From Xylogone sp. PMI_703 (lineage: Eukaryota > Ascomycota > Leotiomycetes): a stretch of 64,000 bases of DNA. The notes beneath the pieces are model-generated. The model made no database searches. It was not told the origin of the DNA and worked only from the letters and a program-made list of their open reading frames with translations. A program made the translations under genes and the position numbers. This document shows positions 1 through 10,313 of the stretch, one piece after another (within the stretch, counting starts at the first letter, position 1; each line of letters opens with the position of its first letter). The stretch lies in assembly GCA_021399445.1 (NCBI GenBank), contig JAJTUQ010000009.1, forward strand, positions 79,501 through 143,500, in the 5' to 3' direction.

Positions 1-121
1 ATTGCCTTTATTGTATGTAGTGATGTAGTTTTTAATATTGCTAGGGAACGATTTTGCTCAATTTTGCCCTAAATCCAAGTGGCCGGCCAGACCAGGTGGC
101 CAGTGAGACCGGGAATTACGT
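1..121. repeat. Right end of a MITE-A copy, cut by the window edge
   Basis: This stretch matches, with a few substitutions, the right terminal inverted repeat and adjoining interior of the complete element at 43653-44086. It ends in GGGAATTACGT followed by TA, the same terminus as that copy. The left half lies outside the window. It is non-coding. Confidence 0.8.
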
Positions 122-446
122 TATCAGTAAATACTTTAATAAGAACATATATTAATATATATAAGAATTATTCATAACACTTTAAAAGTTTTAATATAAC
201 TGTAACATTCCTACTGGGATTGGGGTTCTATTACTCAAATAATAGAAGAAGGTAAAGGGCTGAAGAATCACTTTCACAGTGCTCGGTTGTTACTATGAAA
301 TGCAGGTATGCTGTAAATCAATTGAGTTGAGCCCGAAGCTCCTAACTACTGGGAATCTATCTACTTATATGGTAATGAAATTCCTTTGGACTCTTGGACC
401 TAGAGGTCTTAAGGTCTATCACATGACCTAGCCGCCTGGGCGTTTC
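122..446. other. Intergenic, no gene seen
   Basis: This is AT-rich sequence between the MITE end and the solo LTR. I see no coding frame, RNA gene or obvious repeat. Confidence 0.5.
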
Positions 447-636
447 TGACAGAATATGCTTACGTAATTGGGAGGTACGGAGGCATACACACGTGATTTA
501 GGTGTTTCATATTTGCCTGTATATATTGAATGACCCCACTTGTAGTGGAGATCATTGATCATTGCAACTATCATAGGCTCTCTCCCATAGTAATTGTATA
601 CGTGCTTGCCTAACCACTGCGCCATAACCTCTGACA
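447..636 (+). mobile_element. Solo LTR of a Ty1/copia-type element (variant subfamily)
   Basis: This 190-bp sequence begins TGACAGAATATGCTTACG and ends CGCCATAACCTCTGACA. It is nearly identical (about three differences by eye) to the inverted copy at 7370-7559. Its ends match the 191-bp LTRs of the intact copia element at 57716-62861, but the middle does not. The first bases read TGACAG where the other copy has TGTCAG, so the 5' inverted terminus is mutated. No clear target duplication is visible (GTTTC before, CAATC after). It interrupts a pogo transposase tail. Open frames across it are incidental. Confidence 0.8.
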
Positions 637-804
637 CAATCGCTTCTCAACCTTCTCTTTTTCTTTCTTTTCCTTAGCAATCGCTCTTGCTACTTTGTGG
701 TCTGCTATAGCTTGCCTTTCAGCTTCCTCTTTTGCATCCTTTTCAGCCAATAAAGGCTTGTGGATGTGACATTTAACAAGAGTTTCTATATCTCCGAGGC
801 GCAA
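637..804 (-). pseudogene. C-terminal fragment of a pogo/Fot1-type transposase
   Basis: On the minus strand the frame gives a highly charged Lys/Glu/Arg-rich helix containing LLAEKDAKEEAERQA and later KEKKEKEKVEKR. The same kind of tail is seen at 63094-63372. Such a basic/acidic coiled tail ends many fungal pogo-family DDE transposases. The catalytic part is absent and the copy is cut at 636 by the solo LTR. The family call rests on tail resemblance only. Confidence 0.5.
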
Positions 805-839
805 ATTAACTAGTCATATATATCACTATTCCAAATATA

Positions 840-1615
840 TTGGGCTTAGCCGTAACACTCCCATTCTGTAGCAAATACAATCAAATCAACAGAGTCATCT
901 TTGTTGTACTTTCATCCTTAGCCGGAATGTGTGGATATGCTAGCCAGGCTAACTATTCCGCCGGAGGATCCTTCGAAGATATCCTCACCGAGTACCGCAC
1001 TATGAATGGTCTACCTGGAGTTGCAGTCGATATTGGTATAGTCAAGTCAGTCGGCTACGTAGCTGAAACGGAGGGAACGTCTGAGAGGTTGATTGGTAAA
1101 TCGGGATTATGCTGCTTAGTGAGGACGACGTTCTCAGAGCCGTCGAATCTGCCATATTAAACCTTTACTCCGGACAGATATTGCTTGGGCTCAATGAGGG
1201 GTCCAACCGTCCTTGGGAGGACACTCAGATAGCATCGGGATCTGCCATTTTCCGCATGAAGACACCAGGATTTGGCACAGAATTCAGGAAACACAAACGA
1301 GACCGGATCGACAGATCTCTTATCTAAAATAGCAGCAGCTACATCATTCGAAGAGGCAGTACAGATCGTTATGAAAGGAATCAACAAGAAACTGATGGAT
1401 ATTTTCGTGATTGAAGAGGCCGAGGTCAATCCAGCAAAGTCACTTTCAAGTTACGGTGTGGATTCACTTGTTGCAGTTGAGCTGCGTAATATGCCGTCTT
1501 TGCGGGCTGAAGCCGATATTTCAATCTTCAATATCATGCAGAGCTCGTCTATTGCAAGTCTGGCGGCCACAGTGGCATCAAAGAGCAGCCATATTAATCC
1601 ATCTTTGATTCCCTA
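840..1615 (+). pseudogene. Broken C-terminal end (KR-ACP) of a highly reducing type I polyketide synthase
   Basis: The first frame (840-1100) reads through a ketoreductase end with LSSLAGMCGYASQANYSAG (catalytic Ser/Tyr/Asn region) and GVAVDIG. A shifted frame (1109-1250) continues with LLSEDDVLRAVESAI. The first frame then resumes (1272-1612) with an acyl-carrier domain carrying the phosphopantetheine motif GVDSLVAVELRN (Ser near nucleotide 1465). This order matches the C terminus of fungal reducing PKSs. The KS, AT, DH and ER domains are missing and at least two frameshifts interrupt the rest, so it cannot make a product. It converges on a broken Zn2Cys6 regulator, suggesting a dead metabolite cluster. 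Confidence 0.85.
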
Positions 1616-2134
1616 TAGTCAAGGAGACACGTGGGCAGAGGCCGTGATCATACATCGAGTTATGCACCCAATAGTCCGACTATTCTACATGTGCATGCTA
1701 GGAACCATATGTCCATGGAGGGAGGTCACCGAGATAATTGCGATGAAGTGCTTATTGGATTGTGATCCCCTGCAAAACTTTATAGATTGTTTCTAGATAG
1801 CAGTTGGCTATCCAAACTTGTTTACATTTAATAATAAATAGAAAGTACAACAATGACAAATCTTCTCAATTAATTTAGAATAGTTGGCTGTATGTAAGTT
1901 TTAGATAGCGCGTAGATGCAACAATTTCTGAGTATGAGTTTAATATAACAAGGATTACCCGCAACTACTCTATCTTTTCCTGTTTACTTGCTCTTTTGGT
2001 GGCAATGCACGGTTATATTGTTTAGGAATGACCCATACCTCTATCTCTAGTGCCTAATATTTATTCTAGCAGAAACTGAGCCTGTAGAGTCTCCCGTCGC
2101 CTCGCCTGTAGTGGTATCTTCAATAAAACAGCAC
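1616..2134. other. Intergenic between the PKS relic and the regulator relic
   Basis: The ACP frame stays open to 1796 but loses recognisable homology after about 1615. The rest is AT-rich with no gene seen. Confidence 0.5.
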
Positions 2135-4135
2135 TCAACTAACAATATCGCCAGACTCCAACAGATTCAAATAGTACTTGGCCACGTTGTTAACACTCTG
2201 CATCTTTCACAAAGCATCCATACACTCTTTTAGTTGGAGCTCTAGCTGTGTCTGTTCTTCCTCATCAACTACAAATGATTTATACGCATTACACTGGATA
2301 ATGAGGTGCTCAGTACCAAGAAAAGTCGCCAGGGGCATGAACACATGGCACTGAGAGATTATCAGTAAAATTCAGCGACATTCTAGAGAATTGATTGCCG
2401 GGCTTACTTTCAAATAACTAGTCTTCGTGTGCTCTTTTGCCAAATGGGCTATCTCTTGTGCAGCAAGCATTGCACGCTTCTGATATTCTAACACCTTATT
2501 CCTATACTGTTCCATCTCTTCTAGAGGCTCTAGGATTTTGTAGAGATGTAAGATTGATGCCTGCCCCAGCGAGAAGGTAAATAAGAGCATAGGATCAGCT
2601 AGCATTGTTACCTTGGAATAGTTCAGCGAAAAGTTCGCCAACCTCTGAGTCAGGAGGCCATTAATCCATTCGTGTCGAAGCCAGAAATCCTGAGACCCGC
2701 TGCCGTAGATTTGTTCGACTATAGATACTTGATAGTGAGACAAGGTACGTCCGTATATTGTTGCCATGATGACACACTCGGCCAACGGTGAGAACAAGCT
2801 ATGCTCATTGTATGCAATGGCCTCTGATAAGAAGCAAGTCGATGTGGGATATTCATTCTGAAACTCCAGCTCTAAGGCAGGGAGACGAGTACAGACCTGC
2901 GTTACGGGCCATTATTAGGTGAACTGAGACTTTTAAGAAAATTTTAGCTACAATCTTGCTTACCACATCTTCAGTTAAGGTCAATAGGAACCCATTACGA
3001 ACGCTGATAAAACGATCGAGACAGTATGCTACCCAAAATGCTCTCCGCTTTTCCTCCGTCAAGATTATATCCTCCTTCGACATCGAAACGTCATCCCTGC
3101 CGCTATCAATTTCATGCAGTCTTGCTAGCTGTACCATTCGGAAGACACGACCTGAGCTGATCCATCCGCGTCGGTAATCGGTCCGGAGGAATTCGTAGAG
3201 CGTTATCAGTATCCATGCCTGTAGTTGCTCAATGCATACAGGCTCCATGCTATTGTCACGCAGATCTAACGCTTCGAGCATCTTCCGGGTCTCTACATAC
3301 AGGATCCCCCTCACGCTCTAGAACTGCGTGGAAAGCGATATGGCCAGAGTCCACATTACATTCCGCAAACACCTACCATAAGGGCTGATATTAGGTTGCT
3401 TGGACTAGGAAAAGTAGCGACTTTTGTGGAGCATCGGAACGATGGCGTGTGCCCTATCAAAGTATAGCTGATCTCTATAATAAATTTTGGTCTGATCAGA
3501 AAGCGAGCCATGAAACAGTCCTAAAGGGGACATACGGGTCCGCACCTATCAACTCAGGTATGAATATTTCTCGCTGGCTCACGGTTCCTTTGGGCGCTCG
3601 AGGAGAGTATTTCTCGCCGTCGCTATCGGTGTTATATGGCGCATTGCAGCTGGCACCGGAGAACTCGTCCCGTTCCTCATCACATATCGGATTTTCCACG
3701 TGCAGTTCGGCGGCAAGATCGATATCTTGCGTACGGGTGATCTGTTGCTCCGGTTCCTGAGATCGCTCGTTGAGGAGACGCTTCTCCAATTGCACTATAT
3801 GAAGATGAAACAAACATTAGTTTCGTTCTTCTGAGTTTTTCTTTGATTTTTTATTATTATTCTTTTTCTATTTTTCTTTTTTGTTTTGGCTTTTGTCTTC
3901 GTGCAAGACACTGGGTTTTCTCTTCATGGAAGGAGATGTATATACCAATACGGCTCCGTAAAGCGTTAAGACTACCCCTTTTCGGACCTCTAGGGAGTCG
4001 ATCAGTTTTGACCTCGCATTTGATGCCAGCATTTAAGCAAGTGCCACACTTTGGTTTCTGTCTATCACAACGCAGCTTTTTCTTGCGGCACTCTTCACAG
4101 GCAGAACCGGGCTGCTGTCGTGGCCAAGTAGACAT
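2135..4135 (-). pseudogene. Zn2Cys6 fungal transcription factor, inactivated
   Basis: Exon 1 (4135-3946) encodes a Zn2Cys6 DNA-binding cluster beginning CEECRKKKLRCDRQKPKC. An intron (3945-3795) follows, then a leucine/arginine linker (LRSRIVQLEKRLL across the splice) and a fungal_trans middle domain with LYFDRAHAIVPMLHKSRYFS, LITLYEFLRTDYRRGW and EEKRRAFWVAYCLDRF. Further introns lie near 2963-2898 and 2404-2345. The last exon would read KYYLNLLESGDIVS to a stop at 2135. It is broken by in-frame stops at 3405-3407 (TAG for an expected Trp), 3318-3320 (TAG for Gln) and 2207-2209 (TGA for Arg), plus a frame break near 3500. All three stops fit C-to-T or G-to-A changes. It was probably the pathway regulator of the adjoining dead PKS cluster. 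Confidence 0.8.
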
Positions 4136-5447
4136 TCTTTCAGGCTTTAATGATTGCTATCAACGCGCAATGAGAGCAGATATTGCATGTCACCAGGTCT
4201 CCGCTGCGTCACCGAAGACCGAGGATGGGGCCAGCAGAAAAGGATTTACCCTGGTCTACCAGACTACAGGAAGCAGCTGGTGCTAGCTACAGTTAGCATG
4301 AGTGTGTATTAATCGATAAAACCCTTGCGCACATCTAGACCCATCTGCACATCGCAATGTGCCTAAAAAACTACCTGGCATGCGGGATCATGTTTTAGGT
4401 AAACGTCAACTAATCGTACTATTCTGGAAGGCGACAACTTCTAAATTACAGTCTATATTAAGTACTAGGTTTTTCTGACTGCGGCAATTATTCGGAATTT
4501 AACTTTGGATTATACTGTATTAGACCTGATCTAGATCTAGTCTTCTAATTTGAAATATGTTGACGCTAACTGCAATTATATGCGGAAATTACCTGCTAAA
4601 ATCGTCTTATAATTCTGTAATAATGGTACTGGCCAATAAAAAAAATTCAAGCCCACCCCCCACTCCCGCGCAGTGAAGCACGACGACTTTTACTGCACAT
4701 TAGAGAGATTAGTTTGCCGCCAAGTAGTATATCAATCTACAGAGCCAAGACGCACACGAAGAAGCGACCACCGGAAACGGCTCCCTCTTACTCAGAGGGC
4801 ACCCACATATACTGATTTTCTATCTAACACGGCTACAAACACGGTGTTTCGAGGCCCAGCCCAGCACCACACCCCGCTACTTCCCGTAAAAGCTCTAGAC
4901 CGTAGCGCAGTAACTCCTTAGCCTGTACTACATTTAAAATATGTATAGACTATCGTAAACCTCAGATTCTAGGAGAATACACATTGTTGTGGAGGGTGGA
5001 GGGGGCCAGTTCCGGTGTAGTGCCGCATCCTCCAGTATCCCTACGTGCCATCAAGACTCGCTGGGGCCGCCATCCTGTCGAAAGCATGGGTCAAAGTTGC
5101 GGTGGGCCTTGCAAGCCTTATCTCACCTCCGACACCGTACAGTACATGGCGGCAGCTCAGATAGAGGTGGTGCAAAGTTTTTCACCGCCTAAATTTACTA
5201 GGAGGGTGGTGCTGTGTAGCACGAGCCGAAAGCCACCCTGCTTTATGGAAGCATAGATCCAGGCTTCGTCGACGCCCCCAGGTTGTGAGAAAACAGATAC
5301 CTGCGGAAAGAAGTTTTGATTTAGGCGCATGATCTGTGATAAAGAACACAGCATGCTAACATTGAATTAACGTCGCAAGTCTTACATAGAGCCAGATGAA
5401 CAACCTTTCTGTTGTAGTGAATATCATTCATACAGCTTTCTTCATAG
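4136..5447. other. Upstream region and intergenic, no gene recognised
   Basis: The part next to 4135 would hold the promoter of the dead regulator. Short frames at 4673-4921 and 4984-5256 show no recognisable domain or gene-like structure. There is a C-rich run near 4656. Confidence 0.45.
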
Positions 5448-5452
5448 GGTTG

Positions 5453-5656
5453 TGTCGGAACATAGGTCCGATTATAGTGGAACCCAAAGAATTAATTGAA
5501 TTAACTATCCTACAGTGCAATTACAGTACAATTTATAGTGGGAATTGCACTAATGGAATACGAATGGAATAGCCTCGCATAGCAGGGTTCTCCTGAATAT
5601 TCCTATTGAGGTAATGGATTTTACGGTCCGTATGCGCAACCGCAATTGTTCTGACA
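5453..5656. mobile_element. Solo LTR with 5-bp target duplication
   Basis: This 204-bp sequence starts TGTCGGAA and ends TTCTGACA. It is flanked on both sides by GGTTG (5448-5452 and 5657-5661), a perfect 5-bp target duplication typical of LTR retrotransposons. It shares stretches such as ACTATCCTACAGTGCAATTA with the LTR-like sequence at 19557-19801, so the two are diverged members of one family. No internal coding part remains. Confidence 0.75.
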
Positions 5657-5697
5657 GGTTGTTGTACAATATGCGTAAACTAAGTCCTTTATAAAAG

Positions 5698-6012
5698 CTA
5701 GAGAGAAGATAATCTCTTATCTGTGCTTAAAATTTTAACTATCATTATTTCCTCTAACCTTTTTAATGAATCTTTGTAGTTGAAATCATCTAGATTAAAA
5801 CTGCTGTTATAGCTTATATCCGGTGAGCAGCACTCCTCTCTTAAGTTATCAGATTCATTACAACATTTATACCTGAGCCATCTAGCCGCCGTGCGATGAA
5901 CTGTCCTCGGCCATCCCCTCCTCCAAAATCCCTCTGCCAACCTTCCAATAGCAGCCTTTACCGATGTCATTGGAACGTACGCATAATCTGACGCATCAAG
6001 ATTCCCTAACAA
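5698..6012 (-). other. Uncharacterised open frame, 104 codons
   Basis: The frame has a plausible amino-acid mix in its first half (an Arg/Trp-rich stretch with RLAEGFWRRGWPRTVHR) and an acidic second half. I do not recognise a family. It starts just beyond a solo LTR in repeat-rich DNA and has no gene-like neighbours, so it may be a decayed gene fragment or chance. Confidence 0.2.
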
Positions 6013-6118
6013 GCCGAATATACCAGTTGTAGCCAGTTGGTCTTGTGGAGAGAGTTGAGATGTATCTGCAGTGATCGGTTGCAGTAAAAACTCTTTATAC
6101 GATGGAATTCGGACACCC

Positions 6119-6427
6119 CAAATATATCGTAATATCGAGCTTATCGGTATATTGAATTTTACGTAATATATCCACTTAACCTAATATAGTTAGTGTTTCA
6201 AATATTTCATGTGTTTTATTTACTATTCACAAGATTACTGCCAATTATGCAGCAAATATATGATTTATACCATATTTATACCATATTTGTGCAAAATTTA
6301 TGGTTATGCAACCCCTTTATAACGATATTTAAGCAATCTGTAGCGATATTATCGAATATCGTTATTTGTATGGCAATTTAATTCGGGCAGGAAAAATATA
6401 TCGCAATATCGAGGATATCGGTATATC
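6119..6427. repeat. AT-rich element bounded by a 35-bp imperfect direct repeat
   Basis: AAATATATCG followed by an ATATCGAG..TATCGGTATAT pattern occurs at about 6119-6155 and again at 6393-6427 with few changes. The bases between them are almost pure AT. The motif recalls the ATATCGTTATATCG-rich ends of the hAT family at 16111-18720 but is not the same sequence. Confidence 0.35.
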
Positions 6428-6489
6428 GCATATCGTTAAGGAGAATTTACACTGTACAGTGTGTCCAAAAGTATGCGGTATATTTTTAC

Positions 6490-6605
6490 TACCGCCGTAA
6501 TACTTTATAATACCTTTTAATACAATACCATGACCCATAAAATATACGATCGCAAAATTAATACTTACTATTTAATACCGCAGTATTAAAAGGTATTAGC
6601 GATAT
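6490..6605. repeat. Imperfect inverted repeat (hairpin)
   Basis: TAATACCTTTTAATAC near 6509-6525 is complementary to GTATTAAAAGGTATTA near 6583-6600, so this stretch can fold into a hairpin. It could be a small MITE. No target duplication is obvious. Confidence 0.4.
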
Positions 6606-7369
6606 TTACTGTTTATACTTTTTAAGTGGGGTAATATAAAAATGAGGCTTAAAAGCTTAATTTCTGGGAATATCTTCAATAATACTATATTATCATAACT
6701 GCTTTTTCAGTTAACTTGCTTCCAAAATGATATTTTGTTTAATTATAACAAGTTATAGTAAAAATAGACTTCAGAGATAGTCTTACTTATTCTACACGTA
6801 ATCCTGCACGTGATTTTATTTTAATCACATTTTCTACTATGTTATTCTAAATTGCTTACTTTTTAAGTCTGTAACGTGTTCGTGAAAAACACTCTAATTC
6901 TAGATCACTTACACAATATAGAAAGATTAATCCTAATTCAATTAAATCGTTAATTTCAGTTACTTACTAATCTAGATCACTGATCCTGGATATTTACTTA
7001 TATATAGTCTATACTCGATATCACTGTCTTATATGATGTTACGACCCCGCAGGGTTGTAACAAGCGACCAAGTTCTATGGCCTCTATAGCCGTTGCCTTG
7101 GTTAAATAAGTATAAGTTAAGACGGCTATCGGGGACCTGGTTATGGCATCGCTAGTGCTATCGCGTTACTAGTACTAGCGAAAGGATAGTACAAGTTCAA
7201 CACTGAGGTTCATACAGCTCTGAGGGATGACTCTGATCGATATATCGCACTATTCCTATTTAGGAAATCAGTATGCGATTCGAAAAAGAGCTCGGATTTG
7301 AGCGTTTTGAGAGCTATGAAAATAGGTGGCAAAAGTGGTGGAAATATCGGTTTCTTTTAGAGTTGGCCC
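6606..7369. other. AT-rich intergenic; possible decayed gypsy LTR start near 7034
   Basis: At 7034 the sequence TGTTACGACCCCG is followed closely by a near-inverted GGGTTGTAACA. The TGTTACGACCC start resembles fungal Ty3/gypsy LTRs, but I could not find the other end. The 33-codon frame from 7273 runs straight into the solo LTR and matches nothing I know. Confidence 0.3.
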
Positions 7370-7559
7370 TGTCAGAGGTTATGGCGCAATGGTTAGGCAA
7401 GCACGTATACAATTACTATGGGAGAGAGCCTATGATAGTTGCAATGATCAATGATCTCCACTACAAGTGGGGTCATTCAATATATACAGGCAAATATGAA
7501 ACACCTAAATCACGTGTGTATGCCTCCGTATCTCCCAATTACGTAAGCATATTCTGACA
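7370..7559 (-). mobile_element. Solo LTR of the copia-type variant subfamily, inverted
   Basis: This 190-bp element, read on the plus strand, runs TGTCAGAGGTTATGGCGC to GCATATTCTGACA. Both sides carry GGCCC (7365-7369 and 7560-7564), a perfect 5-bp target duplication. It is the reverse-complement twin of 447-636. The inverted ends TGTCAG..CTGACA are intact here. The open frame spanning it (7273-7557) is an artefact of LTR sequence. Confidence 0.9.
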
Positions 7560-7564
7560 GGCCC

Positions 7565-7958
7565 AGTGTTGGGATCCAGTCACGTGTACTTAGCACTAGT
7601 CCCAATCTGGAAGGGGGAGTATACTACTCCTCCACCCGCACCCACTCAATATATTCACCATTCAACTACCAAACCACCGATTCACCCGTACGTATACGTT
7701 ACGTACTGTGAGTAGGTGGGAGAGTAGTAAACCCACAAATATGTTGTGTAGCAAGAGAGATTTTAGCAGAAGAAGTTATAGGCTACATGTATAAAGTATT
7801 TTTAGAGTTTTATAGAGAGAACGAAATAGTCATGAATTTACATGTATTCAAATGATTACCAACAGCCGCGAATGAATTGGAGTAATCTTGTTGTGATCCA
7901 GCAAGCGTTTACTTATATTATTGTCCTAAAACTAATTAACTAACTAACTAATTAATTA
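7565..7958. other. Intergenic, no gene seen
   Basis: AT-rich, ending in an irregular TAAC/TAAT tetranucleotide run (about 7930-7960) that abuts the left edge of the 2.4-kb duplicated segment. Confidence 0.5.
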
Positions 7959-10313
7959 ACATGTGTAGTAGAAAACGAAACACAGAAACTATAAATGCTT
8001 AACTAACTAGAGAGCGGTAACTTTTGCGAATGCTTTGGTGATCTATGTAGGATTCTTTGAAGTTAAAGCCAAAATGGAGTTTGTAGCAGAAGATGAACCA
8101 CGAACCGTACGTCAGTTTGTACATCTGCCTGTGTTCCATGATGACATGGAATTCCGACAGTCTGCGGTTTCTGTACTACGCCTCTGCTTACATAAAGCAA
8201 ACGCTTGCACTGGTTATAACTGCATTTATTATCCCCAGTCTTTGGACTACATGCGAAATGGACGACAAGGTTAAGGGCATACGTTCGTTACGTGCTTGTC
8301 TGTCATATCGTCGTATGAAAAAGGGGTACAATCAGACGTACTTAAAATGTTCACTTTGTGTCCAGTAAAGTCCTCGGCGTGCATTAGTTTCCTCGAAGAG
8401 ACAAGTAATTAACGTTGAGAGGTGGCATAGGAAATAACTGTAATGTGTTTATGTCTTTCGTCGGAAACAGAGGAAAAGTCAAAGGGCAGATATAAGTTCA
8501 ATGGCTTCTTTGCCCGCTGGAAGTTCTATTTCCAATTGTTACCTGGCTAATGTACCCGGCGAAAGAGAGACCGTACGTGAAGGCCTGTCTGACTAGAGTA
8601 GTTCTGACTCCCTGGCTATGCGATTTCTTGATCCAGAGATCTTTCGCCAGATACAGTTAGAAATCCTGAAGGTAAAAGTGGTCATCAACAAGAGTACTAT
8701 CGACTTAGTCAGCGATATAGTAAATATTCAGACTAATGTTAATACCTTTTTCAATACTGTATACACATAAATGCTTATCATATCAAAGAAGTAGTTCTTC
8801 GCGAAATTGCCTTATTATTTATTTAATGGAAAAGTTAAGTTATTTTTGTTAATACTATCCATGAAATTGGTTTTTTCTTCTGTGAGTATAAGCAGAATGA
8901 TATTATACTGGATAATAACGTAGTTTTACTTCGACAAAGTTATCTGGGATGTTTTCTCTCCAGATTCTTCAGTCAGTTATTTGATCGTGCTTTACGAACT
9001 AGGATATGTTATATATCTGGCCATTTTGTTATTTTTTGAGTACTGTGCCCGTTATGCTACTGCCCTCAGAATTGAGAGAATAATAAGCTCGTTAGATGAT
9101 GTAAACTTCCCCTGGATTAAAGTGAAAAAATGCCACCGAGTTTGGTGGTCGATCTTATTATTAGATAAGTATGTTTAATAACCCTTTTATATCAAATCCT
9201 TGCTCATGTCCCTACATTATTTCTTTGTTTGTTTATGTAATATATAGTTACTAAGGTATACTTAGTAGATTTCTAAATCTCATCAACCTTAGACAGCAGC
9301 TTATAACTTTAGAGCTAAGGCCAGGGAGCTATCTGCCGGTAGATGATGTGATATGAGATATAGGGGTAAGTGAATAAATTGTTACTTATACAGCGGATTA
9401 TTGCTAATCGCAAAATATAGTTATTATGTCCTGAAAATGCATTAACTTTAGAGTTATCTGCTGGGTTTTATCTGGGTCGATTTGCCCGATTTGCACTGAC
9501 TGTACGTCTCCTCAGCCAAGCTCTTCTCGCAGCTGAAGAGCCGAGCGAAAACATGTAATTACAACATACAATTTTCGTTCTCGTTAATGTTTCGGAGGTG
9601 AAGGGAAACTTGAGCAAGTAGGTATTTTGTACTCAGTTAGCGGTATACTATAAGTACGTCAGTCCTTTATTGGTAGCTCTGGCCTTGCTAAAGAACGAAG
9701 CACTATACTTTGGCTCGAAATTCCACTGTCGTCCTTGGAAAGTCAGAGCATCTCGGTATCCAAAACCGCTGATAACTCGATTTCACCAGAAGCTGCCTCT
9801 GTCCTGAAGACGGTTGTAAACATAGTATCATATTTCTTAGTAAAGCCAGAGAAACAAAAGTACGACCGAGCTTCACCTCTCTTATTGTATTATATATATA
9901 GAGCAACATTTATCTATTTGGGGATCAGGCACGCTACCCCGAGCAAATCAATCACAGAAAATCTGAATATTCTAAAAGAGGTATTACAGCTGTTTAACCG
10001 TCGGTGGTTAGTTGCTGGTAAACATCTGTCTTTCATTTCACTTTTTTCTTGGCTGGGGCTTATGTCACCTCCAGGGATATATCTGTCACTTTTAGAGAGA
10101 TGGGAGATGGGAGATCATATTGCTGATGTACAATAAAAACGAATGAGAGATTACTGTCCTCTCGATTGTCATACGTTCTATGAAAGATAACTAAATACTG
10201 AATTTCTACGATCGCTTGCTTCGCTCGCCTCGGCGATAGACTACTAATGTAGCCACTGTTACAGAGGTGCCTGTCCAGAGCCTGTGCCGGTGGGACAGGA
10301 AGTAAGTCACGCT
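7959..10313 (+). repeat. Dispersed 2.4-kb duplication, copy 1
   Basis: This segment aligns end to end with 49943-52404. Copy 1 is more AT-rich: over about 320 bases compared by eye (around 8461-8790) there are roughly 40 differences, of which about 33 are C-to-T or G-to-A in copy 1 relative to copy 2. From about 9880 to the right edge the copies are almost identical apart from a 7-bp length difference. The repeat carries a decayed Zn2Cys6 regulator. Confidence 0.85.
8230..10136 (+). pseudogene. Zn2Cys6 transcription factor relic (copy 1)
   Basis: Fragments in order are: a degenerate zinc cluster (ACLSYRRMKKGYNQTYLKC, in which Cys positions have become Tyr and a Pro has become Leu); an N-terminal linker (about 8500-8770); a fungal_trans region with IVLYELGYVIYLAILLFFEYCARYA (8981-9178) followed by a region equivalent to the VWW..LLLDKY motif; and a C-terminal part with ASPLLLYYIYRATFIYLGIRHA and LQLFNRRWLVAG (9735-10136). 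Frames are interrupted by many stops, consistent with C-to-T decay. No product is expected. Confidence 0.7.

Noticed and set aside
428..637. 69-codon frame, repeated within 7273-7557
   Set aside because: Both lie across solo LTRs with the same inverted termini; the shared peptide is translated LTR, not a gene family.
3843..4286. 147-codon plus-strand frame
   Set aside because: Antisense to the zinc-cluster exon and intron of the regulator relic.
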